NCBI RefSeq assembly: GCF_042427745.1
Contig: NZ_JBHMFA010000009.1
Origin: Algibacter miyuki
GTDB lineage: Bacteria; Bacteroidota; Bacteroidia; Flavobacteriales; Flavobacteriaceae
Strand: one strand, 5' to 3'
DNA: 64,000 nt
The notes under the pieces were generated by a model. It had not been told where the DNA came from, did no database searches, and saw only the letters and a program-made list of their open reading frames with translations. Shown here in pieces: positions 1 to 7,273 of the stretch; the stretch's first letter is position 1, and every line of letters starts with the position of its first letter. Both the position numbers and the translations under genes were made by a program.

Positions 1-2
1 CA

Positions 3-533
3 GATTCATTGTTAAATCGTATTTCACCCTATTTTAAATTCCCCGAATGGATTACAAAAGCCAAACCGGTTACAACACCTGTTCGCAATTCATATAAAAC
101 AAAAAAGAAAACCTTTGCCCAAAAACAAGATTTAAACACGGCAACAGCGGTACAATTACAAAAAGTATACGGTATTGGCGCATCGTTTTCTAGTCGTATT
201 ATAAAGTACAGAAACAAGTTTGTTGGCGGCTTTATTGCGGACGAACAATTGCAAGCTATTTATGGGTTAAATCCAGAAACTATTGAGAATATCAAAGCAG
301 ATTTTACCGTAAAAACCCCACGACAGGTGCAAAAATTAAATTTAAACACCGCCACCATCGATCAACTGGTAACGGTAGAGTTTATAGATTACGATGTAGC
401 GCACCATATTGTTGAACAACGCCACTTGCGCGAAGGTTTTAAAACCTTTGACGAATTAATAAAAGTAAAAGACTTCCCAGTAAATAGAATAGAGATAATT
501 AAATTATATTTGCTCATCGATAAAATAAACTAA
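3..533 (+). CDS. Helix-hairpin-helix (ComEA-like) protein, 5' truncated
   Basis: The reading frame is open from the left edge of the window, so the true start lies outside it; the first available start (TTG at 9) is probably internal. The visible part holds two helix-hairpin-helix units, each opening with a LNTAT motif (QDLNTATAVQLQKVYGIG and KLNLNTATIDQL). This arrangement belongs to ComEA-type DNA-binding proteins. Such proteins bind double-stranded DNA without sequence preference, and some act in DNA uptake. No membrane segment is visible, but it would lie in the missing N-terminus. The stop codon overlaps the ATG of the acyl-CoA dehydrogenase by one base (TAATG), so the two are probably co-transcribed and translationally coupled. 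Confidence 0.8.
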   Translation, partial: DSLLNRISPYFKFPEWITKAKPVTTPVRNSYKTKKKTFAQKQDLNTATAVQLQKVYGIGASFSSRIIKYRNKFVGGFIADEQLQAIYGLNPETIENIKADFTVKTPRQVQKLNLNTATIDQLVTVEFIDYDVAHHIVEQRHLREGFKTFDELIKVKDFPVNRIEIIKLYLLIDKIN

Positions 534-1702
534 TGAATAGCATGTATTTCACAGAAGAGCACCAGCTTTTTAGAGAAAGTCTTAAAGATTTTTTACAGAA
601 AGAAGTCGTTCCTCACATCGAAAAATGGGAACAAACCGGTGTTATAGACCGTTTTATTTGGAAAAAATTTGGAGATATGGGATTCCTCGGAATCAACTAT
701 CCTGAAGCTTATGGCGGTATGAATTTAGATTTATTCTACACTGTAATTCTTCTTGAAGAACTTCAAAAAATAAACTCAGGCGGTTTTGCAGCAGCCATTT
801 GGGCACACATGTATTTAGCCATGACGCACCTTAATGCCGAAGGCGACGAAACCATAAAACAAAACTATTTAGTGCCAAGTATTTCTGGCGACAAAATAGG
901 GTGTTTATGTATAACCGAACCTTTTGGAGGTAGCGATGTTGCAGGTTTGCGTACCACAGCTGTAAAAAAAGGAGATTCGTATATTATTAATGGTTCAAAA
1001 ACTTTTATCACCAATGGCGTGCTAAGCGATTACTTAATTGTAGCCGCAAAAACAAGTCCAGAGTTAGGTAATAAGGGTATCAGTATTTTTGTAATAGACC
1101 GCGATACCAAAGGTATTTCGGCAACCAAACTTGATAAATTAGGCTGGCGCGCTTCCGACACTGGAGAAATCGCTTTTGATAATGTTGAAATTCCAGCAAG
1201 CCAACTTATGGGGGAAGAAAATAAAGGCTTCCCATACATCATGCAGCATTTTGCATTAGAACGTTTAATTATGGGAATAAACGCCCATGCACGTGCCGAA
1301 TTTGCTTTAGAATACGCTTTAAAATACATGAGCGAACGCCAAGCTTTCGGAAAAACTATCGATCAATTTCAAGCTCTACGCCACAATATAGCCGATTTAT
1401 ACACCGATACTGAAATCTGTAAAGAATTCAATTACTCGGTCGCTTATCGTTTAAATAAAGGCGAATACGTAGTGAAAGAAGCTACGATGTCCAAATTGAA
1501 ATCCACCAAAGTGGCCGACGAGGTGATCTACCAATGCTTACAATTTTTAGGCGGCTACGGCTACATGGAAGATTACCCAATGGCACGCCTACTTCGCGAC
1601 AGCCGATTAGGACCTATAGGTGGAGGAACCTCAGAAATTCTACGAGAAATTATTGCAAAAATGGTTATCGATAAAAAAGAATACCGTCCAGCAACAAAAT
1701 AA
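533..1702 (+). CDS. Acyl-CoA dehydrogenase
   Basis: A full-length (389 aa) FAD-dependent acyl-CoA dehydrogenase that introduces the alpha-beta double bond in an acyl-CoA thioester. The first family signature is at about residues 126-143 (CITEPFGGSDVAGLRTTA) and the second is near 340-369, ending GGGTSEI. At the position where medium-chain enzymes have their catalytic glutamate (YEGTS) this protein has GGGTS. A glutamate is present instead at E243 in ALERLIMG, the position used by isovaleryl- and long-chain-type enzymes, so the base is probably E243. The substrate cannot be fixed from sequence. The ATG at 533 overlaps the upstream stop; a second ATG at 542 is possible. Confidence 0.93.
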   Translation: MNSMYFTEEHQLFRESLKDFLQKEVVPHIEKWEQTGVIDRFIWKKFGDMGFLGINYPEAYGGMNLDLFYTVILLEELQKINSGGFAAAIWAHMYLAMTHLNAEGDETIKQNYLVPSISGDKIGCLCITEPFGGSDVAGLRTTAVKKGDSYIINGSKTFITNGVLSDYLIVAAKTSPELGNKGISIFVIDRDTKGISATKLDKLGWRASDTGEIAFDNVEIPASQLMGEENKGFPYIMQHFALERLIMGINAHARAEFALEYALKYMSERQAFGKTIDQFQALRHNIADLYTDTEICKEFNYSVAYRLNKGEYVVKEATMSKLKSTKVADEVIYQCLQFLGGYGYMEDYPMARLLRDSRLGPIGGGTSEILREIIAKMVIDKKEYRPATK

Positions 1703-1722
1703 AACACACTTGTAAAACGGAT

Positions 1723-1772
1723 AAGTATCATCTTGTTTTGGGCAAATTACGCCCTTAAAAGATGGTGCTTTT
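1723..1772 (+). terminator. Branched terminator-like hairpin after acyl-CoA dehydrogenase
   Basis: Positions 1723-1734 pair with 1759-1770 over 12 bp (two G-T wobbles), enclosing an inner hairpin GGGC/GCCC (1740-1743 with 1751-1754). A short T run follows. It lies 20 bp after the stop codon. Confidence 0.55.
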
Positions 1773-1824
1773 ATGTTTATGTCAGTTAATCCAGCACGTT
1801 TAGTTTTTCTTATAAAAATAGGCT

Positions 1825-1970
1825 AGGGCGCAACCACGCTTTCCGCTATATCTTTTGTTTGGGCAATCTTAAAGCTGCGTTTTTATTAAGAACCTGTTGG
1901 TTGTTTAATGCATTTTAGAGTATTCAACTAAAAACAAAAGGATGCCGCATCAATCGTTTTTGCAGGGTAA
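1825..1970 (+). repeat. Divergent copy of the dispersed intergenic repeat family
   Basis: This stretch has the same order of motifs as the four clearer copies near 29.4, 39.5, 49.9 and 57.3 kb: a GGGCG start, GCTTTCCGCTATATCTTTTG, a spacer, then AACAAAAGGATGCCGC and CATCAATC. TCTTTTGTTT near 1851 and AAACAAAAGGA near 1932 can pair across the spacer. The 3' end is degenerate. The remainder of the 1703-2048 gap holds only the terminator-like hairpin listed before this entry. Confidence 0.5.
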
Positions 1971-2048
1971 ACTCGTCAAAATTAAGTGTAACAGCAGAGG
2001 TGTTTTACATCCTAAATTCAGCAATAAAAAAAAGTTATAAAAATATAA

Positions 2049-2077
2049 TTGATAGTAAATAAATGTTTTTATATTTG
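2049..2077 (+). promoter_or_regulatory. Promoter of rpsU
   Basis: TTG at 2049-2051 and TATATTTG at 2070-2077 with an 18-bp spacer match the Bacteroidota -33/-7 consensus. Transcription should start near 2081, giving a leader of about 35 nt that contains the Shine-Dalgarno. Confidence 0.8.
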
Positions 2078-2099
2078 CAGCCTGAAAATTCTAAAAGAG

Positions 2100-2106
2100 A
2101 GGAGGT
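2100..2106 (+). promoter_or_regulatory. Strong Shine-Dalgarno of rpsU
   Basis: AGGAGGT lies 9-10 nt before the rpsU ATG. Other leaders I inspected in this window are A-rich and lack it. In Flavobacteriia the anti-Shine-Dalgarno is normally sequestered on the ribosome with the help of bS21, the product of this gene. An out-of-frame mini-ORF (ATG 2108, stop 2120-2122) overlaps the real start. Confidence 0.85.
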
Positions 2107-2115
2107 TATGACACT

Positions 2116-2310
2116 ATGTTAATAATACCAGTAAAAGATGGAGAAAATATAGATAGAGCGTTAAAGCGTTACAAGCGTAAGTTTGTAAAAACAACGGTTA
2201 AAAACCAGTTGAATACACGCAAACAATTTAACAAACCTTCTATTGTACGTAGAGCTCAGGTTCAAAAAGCACAATACATCCAAGGAATGAGAGACGCAGA
2301 AGAAGTTTAA
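2116..2310 (+). CDS. rpsU: 30S ribosomal protein bS21
   Basis: A 64-aa basic protein of typical bS21 length: N-terminal LIIPVKDGENIDRALKRYKRK, then a lysine/arginine-rich helix. bS21 sits on the 30S platform beside the 3' end of 16S rRNA. In Flavobacteriia it takes part in hiding the anti-Shine-Dalgarno, and rpsU translation is reported to rise on ribosomes that lack bS21, a feedback loop. The strong AGGAGGT upstream fits that model here. The gene has its own promoter and terminator, so it is a monocistronic unit. The ATG at 2116 is chosen for its spacing to the Shine-Dalgarno and for the conserved N-terminus. Confidence 0.97.
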   Translation: MLIIPVKDGENIDRALKRYKRKFVKTTVKNQLNTRKQFNKPSIVRRAQVQKAQYIQGMRDAEEV

Positions 2311-2331
2311 TTTTTCTGTTCTACTAATATA

Positions 2332-2359
2332 AATCCCGCAACTTGCGGGATTTTTTTTG
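2332..2359 (+). terminator. Intrinsic terminator of rpsU
   Basis: Perfect stem AATCCCGCA/TGCGGGATT around a 3-nt loop, followed by eight T. It closes the rpsU unit. Confidence 0.92.
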
Positions 2360-2443
2360 CTTTAAACTCTCGAAAAACTATCGGGTTAAAAGTTGTATTC
2401 AGCATTTTAAAACGATAACTTTATAACTTCAAAATATGTTTAT

Positions 2444-3334
2444 ATGCCCTTTCAATCATTTACAGATTATCTTTTGCTCGAAAAAAACTATTCGGCATTA
2501 ACCGTAAAGGCGTATCAAACAGATTTAAAAGGGTTTTCAGAATTTGTCAAAACCGAATTTGACGAAACATATATCAGCGATGTTAGTTATACCCAAATTA
2601 GAAGTTGGATTGTATCGTTGGTAGAAAAAAATATTTCAAACCGAACCATCAACCGGAAAATTTCATCATTAAACACTTATTATAAATTTTTATTGAAAAT
2701 AGGGGAGATCACTTTAAATCCTTTAGCGAAACACCGTGCTTTAAAAACAAGTAAAAAAATGCAGGTACCTTTTTCCGAAGTAGAAGTAAAAAACGTTTTA
2801 AACGACTTTAATTTTGGAAACGATTTTGAGAGTCTACGTAATAAACTCATCATCGAGCTGTTTTACACAACTGGAATTCGACGTATAGAATTAGTGGAAT
2901 TAAAGATAACCAGTTTTAATACAGGCGATAAAACATTAAAAGTATTAGGTAAACGAAATAAGGAACGGATTATACCGCTTTTAGGCTCGGTAATAGAAAC
3001 CTGTAACATCTATTTAAAAGCGCGAAACGAGCTAGAAGACATCGTAGATTACGATAACTTATTTTTAACAAAAAAAGGTGTTAAAATATACGAAACACTT
3101 GTTTACAGAATAATAAAAGAGTATTTTAGTTTAGCATCTACAAAGGTGAAAAAGAGTCCCCATATTTTAAGGCATTCTTTTGCAACACACTTACTAAATC
3201 AAGGTGCCGATTTAAATGCTGTTAAAGAACTTCTTGGTCATTCAAGTCTAGCAGCAACACAAATATATACGCATAATAGTATTGCCGAATTAAAAAAGGT
3301 TCATATTAGTGCGCATCCTAGAAGTAAAAAATAG
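2444..3334 (+). CDS. Tyrosine recombinase XerC/XerD family
   Basis: A 296-aa site-specific tyrosine recombinase of standard Xer length. The N-terminal SAM-like core-binding domain covers about residues 1-95 and the catalytic domain about 110-290. The catalytic set is complete: R146 in TGIRRIEL, K170 in the beta-hairpin, H240 and R243 in HILRHSFATHLL, H266 in LLGHSS and Y275 in TQIYTH. Xer proteins resolve chromosome dimers at dif. It lies alone between rpsU and hpf, with no integrase-like cargo or attachment repeats around it, so a housekeeping role is more likely than an integrative element. I cannot decide between XerC and XerD, nor see a dif site here. Confidence 0.92.
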   Translation: MPFQSFTDYLLLEKNYSALTVKAYQTDLKGFSEFVKTEFDETYISDVSYTQIRSWIVSLVEKNISNRTINRKISSLNTYYKFLLKIGEITLNPLAKHRALKTSKKMQVPFSEVEVKNVLNDFNFGNDFESLRNKLIIELFYTTGIRRIELVELKITSFNTGDKTLKVLGKRNKERIIPLLGSVIETCNIYLKARNELEDIVDYDNLFLTKKGVKIYETLVYRIIKEYFSLASTKVKKSPHILRHSFATHLLNQGADLNAVKELLGHSSLAATQIYTHNSIAELKKVHISAHPRSKK

Positions 3335-3410
3335 CACCTCATACAAGCATTCTATGTTATGATGTGTAATAGAAGAATAACTTAATAAATGTTTAACCAA
3401 AAACACGAGT

Positions 3411-3713
3411 ATGAAAGTAAACACCCAAGCCGTAAATTTTAATGCAGATCAAAAATTAATAGATTTTATTCAAAAAAGAATGGATAAATTGGATATGTTT
3501 TATGATAAAGTCATTAAATCGGATGTTTTTTTAAAAGTAGAAAACATCTCTGATAAGGAAAATAAGATATTTGAGGCTCGCGTAAGTGTCCCTGGCGATA
3601 GTTTTGTTGTGAAAAAGCAATGTAAAAGCTTCGAAGAAGGAGCCGATATGGCTGTAGCGTCCCTAGAAAGACAGTTAAAAAAACGAAAAGAAAAATTAAG
3701 AGCGCATTCATAG
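3411..3713 (+). CDS. hpf: Ribosome hibernation-promoting factor, short HPF/RaiA type
   Basis: A 100-aa protein with the beta-alpha-beta-beta-beta-alpha HPF/RaiA pattern: NFNADQKLIDFIQKRMDKLD, a central ARVSVPGDSFVVKKQCKSFEEG, and a basic C-terminal helix ending KKRKEKLRAHS. The short form, lacking the C-terminal dimerisation domain, binds the 30S decoding region and silences idle ribosomes. It follows the Xer gene by 76 bp on the same strand and may share its transcript. The position just before the tRNA-tuf-rpoBC block puts it among translation genes. Confidence 0.92.
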   Translation: MKVNTQAVNFNADQKLIDFIQKRMDKLDMFYDKVIKSDVFLKVENISDKENKIFEARVSVPGDSFVVKKQCKSFEEGADMAVASLERQLKKRKEKLRAHS

Positions 3714-3896
3714 AAGGCGTGTAGACCTGTAAACTAGTTTAGTTTTAAGTTCATTTACATAAAATTAAAACTTTATCGAAATATTTTTTCAAGGTCGATA
3801 AATTAAAATATCAAGCAATAGGTGCCTAAAACAACTGTTTTTTGAAATATTTTAAAAATACTTTACATTTCTATAAAAAATAATTAAAAAAATGTT

Positions 3897-3925
3897 TTGA
3901 ATAATTAAATAATTCTATACATTTG
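3897..3925 (+). promoter_or_regulatory. Promoter of the tRNA-Thr/Tyr/Gly/Thr-tuf block
   Basis: TTG at 3897-3899, an 18-bp spacer and TACATTTG at 3918-3925. It is 50 bp upstream of the first tRNA. Confidence 0.82.
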
Positions 3926-3927
3926 CA

Positions 3928-3953
3928 GTCCGTTAGAAATAGCGGACTTTTTT
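3928..3953 (+). terminator. Terminator-like hairpin at the start of the tRNA transcript
   Basis: GTCCGTTA/TAGCGGAC form an 8-bp stem (one G-T) around a GAAA loop, followed by six T. It begins only three bases after the -7 box. Whether the 5' arm is fully transcribed depends on the exact start site, so attenuation is possible but not shown. Confidence 0.45.
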
Positions 3954-3975
3954 ATGCGTAAAAAAGGAAATAAAA

Positions 3976-4049
3976 GCCGATGTAGCTCAGCTGGCTAGAG
4001 CAGCTGATTTGTAATCAGCAGGTCGTGGGTTCGAGTCCCTCCATCGGCT
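3976..4049 (+). tRNA. tRNA-Thr(TGT)
   Basis: A 74-nt cloverleaf. Acceptor GCCGATG pairs with CATCGGC, the anticodon loop is TTTGTAA (anticodon TGT), and the T-arm is GTGGGTTCGAGTCCC. It is identical to the copy at 22060-22133. Confidence 0.97.
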
Positions 4050-4114
4050 CTTTAAAAGTTCATTAAAATACAGAATTGAAATATTGAAGTAAAACACGAT
4101 ATTTTAATTGGTTC

Positions 4115-4196
<82 letters not shown>

Positions 4197-4290
4197 CAAA
4201 TTATCGGATTGATTTTTCAATCCATCGTTTATTTGAAATATTGATAATAACCTTTTGTAAACTTTATGTAGTTAAAGTTTACAGAGAAAT

Positions 4291-4363
4291 GCGAGAGTAG
4301 CTCAGTTGGTAGAGCGTCAGCCTTCCAAGCTGAATGTCGCCGGTTCGAACCCGGTCTCTCGCT
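4291..4363 (+). tRNA. tRNA-Gly(TCC)
   Basis: A 73-nt cloverleaf. Acceptor GCGAGAG pairs with CTCTCGC and the anticodon loop CTTCCAA gives TCC. Confidence 0.97.
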
Positions 4364-4370
4364 CAAATTA

Positions 4371-4385
4371 TCCTGCGAAGGCAGG
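4371..4385. repeat. Small intergenic hairpin, GNRA-like family
   Basis: CCTGC-GAAG-GCAGG lies between tRNA-Gly and tRNA-Thr(GGT). It resembles the hairpins at 17325, 32529 and 34491 in having a GC stem around a GAAR loop. It could be a processing signal in the polycistronic tRNA transcript or simply a dispersed palindrome. Confidence 0.5.
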
Positions 4386-4448
4386 CGTCGCTACTTTTTT
4401 AAGTTTACTTCGGTGGGTTTAAAAAGTATTAGGGAATAAAAACTTTAC

Positions 4449-4520
4449 GCCGGTGTAGCTCAGGGGTAGAGCGTTTCCTTGGTAAGGAAGAGGTCACGAG
4501 TTCAATTCTCGTCATTGGCT
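4449..4520 (+). tRNA. tRNA-Thr(GGT)
   Basis: A 72-nt cloverleaf. Acceptor GCCGGTG pairs with CATTGGC (two G-T pairs) and the anticodon loop TTGGTAA gives GGT. It is 68 bp before tuf. Confidence 0.95.
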
Positions 4521-4588
4521 CTAAATAGTGAAAAGAAAAATTAGATTACAAATTATTATATAACTTAGATTAAAATCATTTTAAAAAC

Positions 4589-5776
4589 ATGGCAAAGGCA
4601 ACTTTTGATCGTTCAAAACCACACTTAAATATTGGTACAATTGGACACGTAGATCACGGTAAAACAACTTTAACTGCTGCTATTACTAAAGTATTAGCTG
4701 ATGCAGGTTATTCTGAAGCAAGATCATTTGATCAAATTGATAATGCTCCTGAAGAAAAAGAAAGAGGTATAACAATTAATACATCTCACGTAGAGTATGC
4801 AACATTAAACCGTCATTACGCTCACGTTGACTGTCCAGGTCACGCGGATTACGTAAAGAACATGGTAACTGGTGCTGCGCAAATGGATGGTGCTATCTTA
4901 GTAGTTGCGGCTACAGATGGTCCAATGCCACAAACTCGTGAGCACATCTTATTAGGACGTCAAGTAGGTATTCCTCGTATCGTTGTATTCATGAATAAAG
5001 TGGATATGGTTGATGATGAAGAATTAATCGAATTAGTAGACATGGAAGTTAGAGATTTATTATCTTTCTATGATTACGATGGAGATAACGGACCTGTAAT
5101 TGCTGGATCTGCTTTAGGAGCACTTAACGGTGAACAAAAATGGGTTGATACAGTGTTAGAATTAATGCAAGCTTGTGATGATTGGATCGAAGAGCCATTA
5201 AGAGAAGTTGATAAAGACTTCTTAATGCCTATTGAAGATGTATTTTCTATTACTGGACGTGGTACAGTAGCAACTGGTCGTATTGAGACTGGTATCGCTA
5301 ACACTGGAGATCCTGTAGAAATTATTGGTATGGGTGCTGAGAAATTAACATCTACTATCACTGGAATTGAAATGTTCCGTCAAATATTAGATAGAGGAGA
5401 AGCTGGAGATAACGCTGGTATCTTATTAAGAGGAATTGAGAAATCTCAAATCTCTAGAGGTATGGTAATCTGTAAGCCAGGTTCTGTAACACCACACGCT
5501 AAATTTAAAGCTGAGGTTTATATCCTTAAAAAAGAAGAAGGTGGACGTCATACTCCATTCCATAACAACTATCGTCCACAGTTCTACGTACGTACAACTG
5601 ACGTAACTGGAAACATTGCGCTTCCTGATGGTGTTGAAATGGTTATGCCAGGAGACAACTTAACTATTACTGTTGATTTAATTCAACCAATTGCAATGAA
5701 TGTAGGTTTACGTTTCGCAATTCGTGAAGGTGGTAGAACTGTTGGAGCTGGTCAGGTAACTGAAATATTAGAATAA
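4589..5776 (+). CDS. tuf: Elongation factor Tu
   Basis: A 395-aa GTPase that delivers aminoacyl-tRNA to the ribosomal A site. G-domain motifs are GHVDHGKTT (P-loop, about residues 18-26), DCPGHADY (G3) and NKVDMVD (G4). Domain 2 starts near residue 205 and domain 3 near 300, ending VGAGQVTEILE. Length and sequence are standard. It is embedded between tRNA genes, an order common in Bacteroidota, and is probably processed out of a tRNA-tuf-tRNA-secE transcript. No Shine-Dalgarno precedes the ATG; the leader is A/T-rich, as for other genes here. Confidence 0.99.
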   Translation: MAKATFDRSKPHLNIGTIGHVDHGKTTLTAAITKVLADAGYSEARSFDQIDNAPEEKERGITINTSHVEYATLNRHYAHVDCPGHADYVKNMVTGAAQMDGAILVVAATDGPMPQTREHILLGRQVGIPRIVVFMNKVDMVDDEELIELVDMEVRDLLSFYDYDGDNGPVIAGSALGALNGEQKWVDTVLELMQACDDWIEEPLREVDKDFLMPIEDVFSITGRGTVATGRIETGIANTGDPVEIIGMGAEKLTSTITGIEMFRQILDRGEAGDNAGILLRGIEKSQISRGMVICKPGSVTPHAKFKAEVYILKKEEGGRHTPFHNNYRPQFYVRTTDVTGNIALPDGVEMVMPGDNLTITVDLIQPIAMNVGLRFAIREGGRTVGAGQVTEILE

Positions 5777-5789
5777 TACAGTTTACAAT

Positions 5790-5835
5790 AAATAAAGAGT
5801 TAAGGTGTTCTTTTTAGAATGCCTTAACTTTATTT
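5790..5835 (+). terminator. Long hairpin between tuf and tRNA-Trp
   Basis: AAATAAAG.GTTAAGG pairs with CCTTAAC.TTTATTT around a T-rich loop. The 3' arm ends at the first base of tRNA-Trp, so it may act as a partial terminator or an RNA-processing site that separates tuf mRNA from the tRNA. Confidence 0.6.
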
Positions 5836-5908
5836 ACGGGCGTAGCTCAGTTGGTAGAGCACTGGTCTCCAAAACCAGGTGTCGGGAGTTCGAGTCTCTC
5901 CGCCCGTG
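5836..5908 (+). tRNA. tRNA-Trp(CCA)
   Basis: A 73-nt cloverleaf. Acceptor ACGGGCG pairs with CGCCCGT and the anticodon loop CTCCAAA gives CCA. It lies between tuf and secE, as in many Bacteroidota. Confidence 0.97.
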
Positions 5909-5986
5909 CAAAAGTAAAGAGATATAAATCTCAAGTAAGAAAGTTTACACTAAGCATCTTTCTAGATGTTGTAAAAAAAAGTAAAA

Positions 5987-6181
5987 ATGGCTGGATTTGT
6001 AAATTATGTAAAAGAATCATTTGGAGAACTTAAAAACAATGTAAGTTGGCCAACATGGGCTGAAGCGCAAAGTTTAACCATATTAGTGGCTGTGTTTTCT
6101 ATTATATTCTCTTTAGCAATTTGGGGAGTAGATACAGTATTCAGTAAAGTCATTTCATTTTATTTTGATTTAATTAAATAA
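5987..6181 (+). CDS. secE: Preprotein translocase subunit SecE
   Basis: A 64-aa short-form SecE with an amphipathic N-terminus (GFVNYVKESFGELKNNVSWP) and a single membrane segment at about residues 29-52. SecE clamps the SecY channel. The conserved VSWPT motif at the cytosolic hinge is present. It is nine bases before nusG, the usual secE-nusG pair. The start at 5987 is set by the conserved N-terminus; a longer frame running through tRNA-Trp is spurious. Confidence 0.95.
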   Translation: MAGFVNYVKESFGELKNNVSWPTWAEAQSLTILVAVFSIIFSLAIWGVDTVFSKVISFYFDLIK

Positions 6182-6190
6182 AAAAAAATT

Positions 6191-6745
6191 ATGTCTGAAG
6201 TAAGTGAAAAAAAATGGTACGTTGTTCGTGCTGTAAGTGGTCAAGAAAATAAAATTAAGACATACATCGAGAATGAAATTTCGCGTTTAGGTCTTACTGA
6301 TTATGTAGACCAAGTACTCGTTCCTACAGAGCGCGTTATCCAAATCCGTAACGGAAAAAAAATCCACAAAGAGAAAGTATTCTTTCCAGGTTATATTATG
6401 GTGCAAGCCAATTTAACAGGAGAGGTTCCTCATATTATTCGTTCAGTAACAAACGTTATAGGTTTCTTAGGAGAAACTAAAGGCGGAGATCCTGTGCCAT
6501 TGAGACAATCTGAAGTAAACAGAATGTTAGGTAAAGTAGATGAGTTGGCTGTAGAAGAAAGTGCTATAGTTGCAATCCCTTATACTAAAGGAGAAACTGT
6601 TAAAGTAATTGACGGTCCTTTTAATGGATTTGATGGTACTATCGAGAATATTAATGAAGAAAAGCGTAAGCTAGAAGTAATGGTGAAAATTTTCGGAAGA
6701 AAAACACCATTAGAGTTAAGCTATATGCAAGTAGAAAAAGTATAA
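6191..6745 (+). CDS. nusG: Transcription termination/antitermination factor NusG
   Basis: A 184-aa NusG. The NGN domain (KKWYVVRAVSGQENKIK, about residues 7-120) binds the RNA polymerase clamp. The C-terminal KOW domain (KGETVKVIDGPFNGFDGTIE, about 128-184) contacts Rho or ribosomal protein S10. Length and domain order are standard. It follows secE closely and precedes rplK by about 70 bp. Confidence 0.98.
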   Translation: MSEVSEKKWYVVRAVSGQENKIKTYIENEISRLGLTDYVDQVLVPTERVIQIRNGKKIHKEKVFFPGYIMVQANLTGEVPHIIRSVTNVIGFLGETKGGDPVPLRQSEVNRMLGKVDELAVEESAIVAIPYTKGETVKVIDGPFNGFDGTIENINEEKRKLEVMVKIFGRKTPLELSYMQVEKV

Positions 6746-6815
6746 TAGTGTTACATTAAGATAGATGTATTTTTCGCTTCCAAATGGAAAATAACATCAA
6801 ATTAAATTAATTAAA

Positions 6816-7253
6816 ATGGCAAAAGAATTAGGTAAAGTAGTTAAGTTACAAGTTCGGGGAGGTGCTGCGAATCCGTCGCCACCGGTTGGACCCGCTTTAG
6901 GAGCCGCTGGTGTTAACATCATGGAGTTCTGTAAGCAATTCAATGCTAGAACCCAAGATAAAGCTGGTAAAGTATTACCGGTTGTTATCTCTGTTTACAA
7001 AGACAAATCATTTGACTTTGTAATCAAGACTCCTCCAGCAGCAGTCCAGTTAATGGAAGCAGCTAAGTTGAAGAAGGGTTCTGGAGAGCCAAACCGAAAA
7101 AAAGTAGCTAAAGTATCTTGGGATCAGGTGAAGACTATCGCTGAAGATAAAATGGTAGATTTAAATGCATTTACTATCGAGTCTGCAATGAAAATGATAG
7201 CTGGTACAGCAAGATCAATGGGGATAACTGTAACAGGGCAATTCCCTAATTAA
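6816..7253 (+). CDS. rplK: 50S ribosomal protein uL11
   Basis: A 145-aa uL11. The N-terminal domain has the proline-rich NPSPPVGPALGAAGVN motif; the C-terminal rRNA-binding domain includes TPPAAVQLMEAA and ends MGITVTG. uL11 forms the base of the L7/L12 stalk and part of the GTPase-associated centre. It is the first gene of the rplKAJL string, with rplA 20 bp downstream. Confidence 0.99.
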   Translation: MAKELGKVVKLQVRGGAANPSPPVGPALGAAGVNIMEFCKQFNARTQDKAGKVLPVVISVYKDKSFDFVIKTPPAAVQLMEAAKLKKGSGEPNRKKVAKVSWDQVKTIAEDKMVDLNAFTIESAMKMIAGTARSMGITVTGQFPN

Positions 7254-7273
7254 TCTATTAAAGACATTAGAAA

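Noticed and set aside
2444..3334. Integrative element at the Xer gene
   Set aside because: No attachment repeats, cargo or tRNA-end duplication found around it; the gene fits a housekeeping Xer protein.
5851..6033. 60-aa ORF over tRNA-Trp and the secE start
   Set aside because: It is formed by tRNA sequence and an out-of-frame part of secE.
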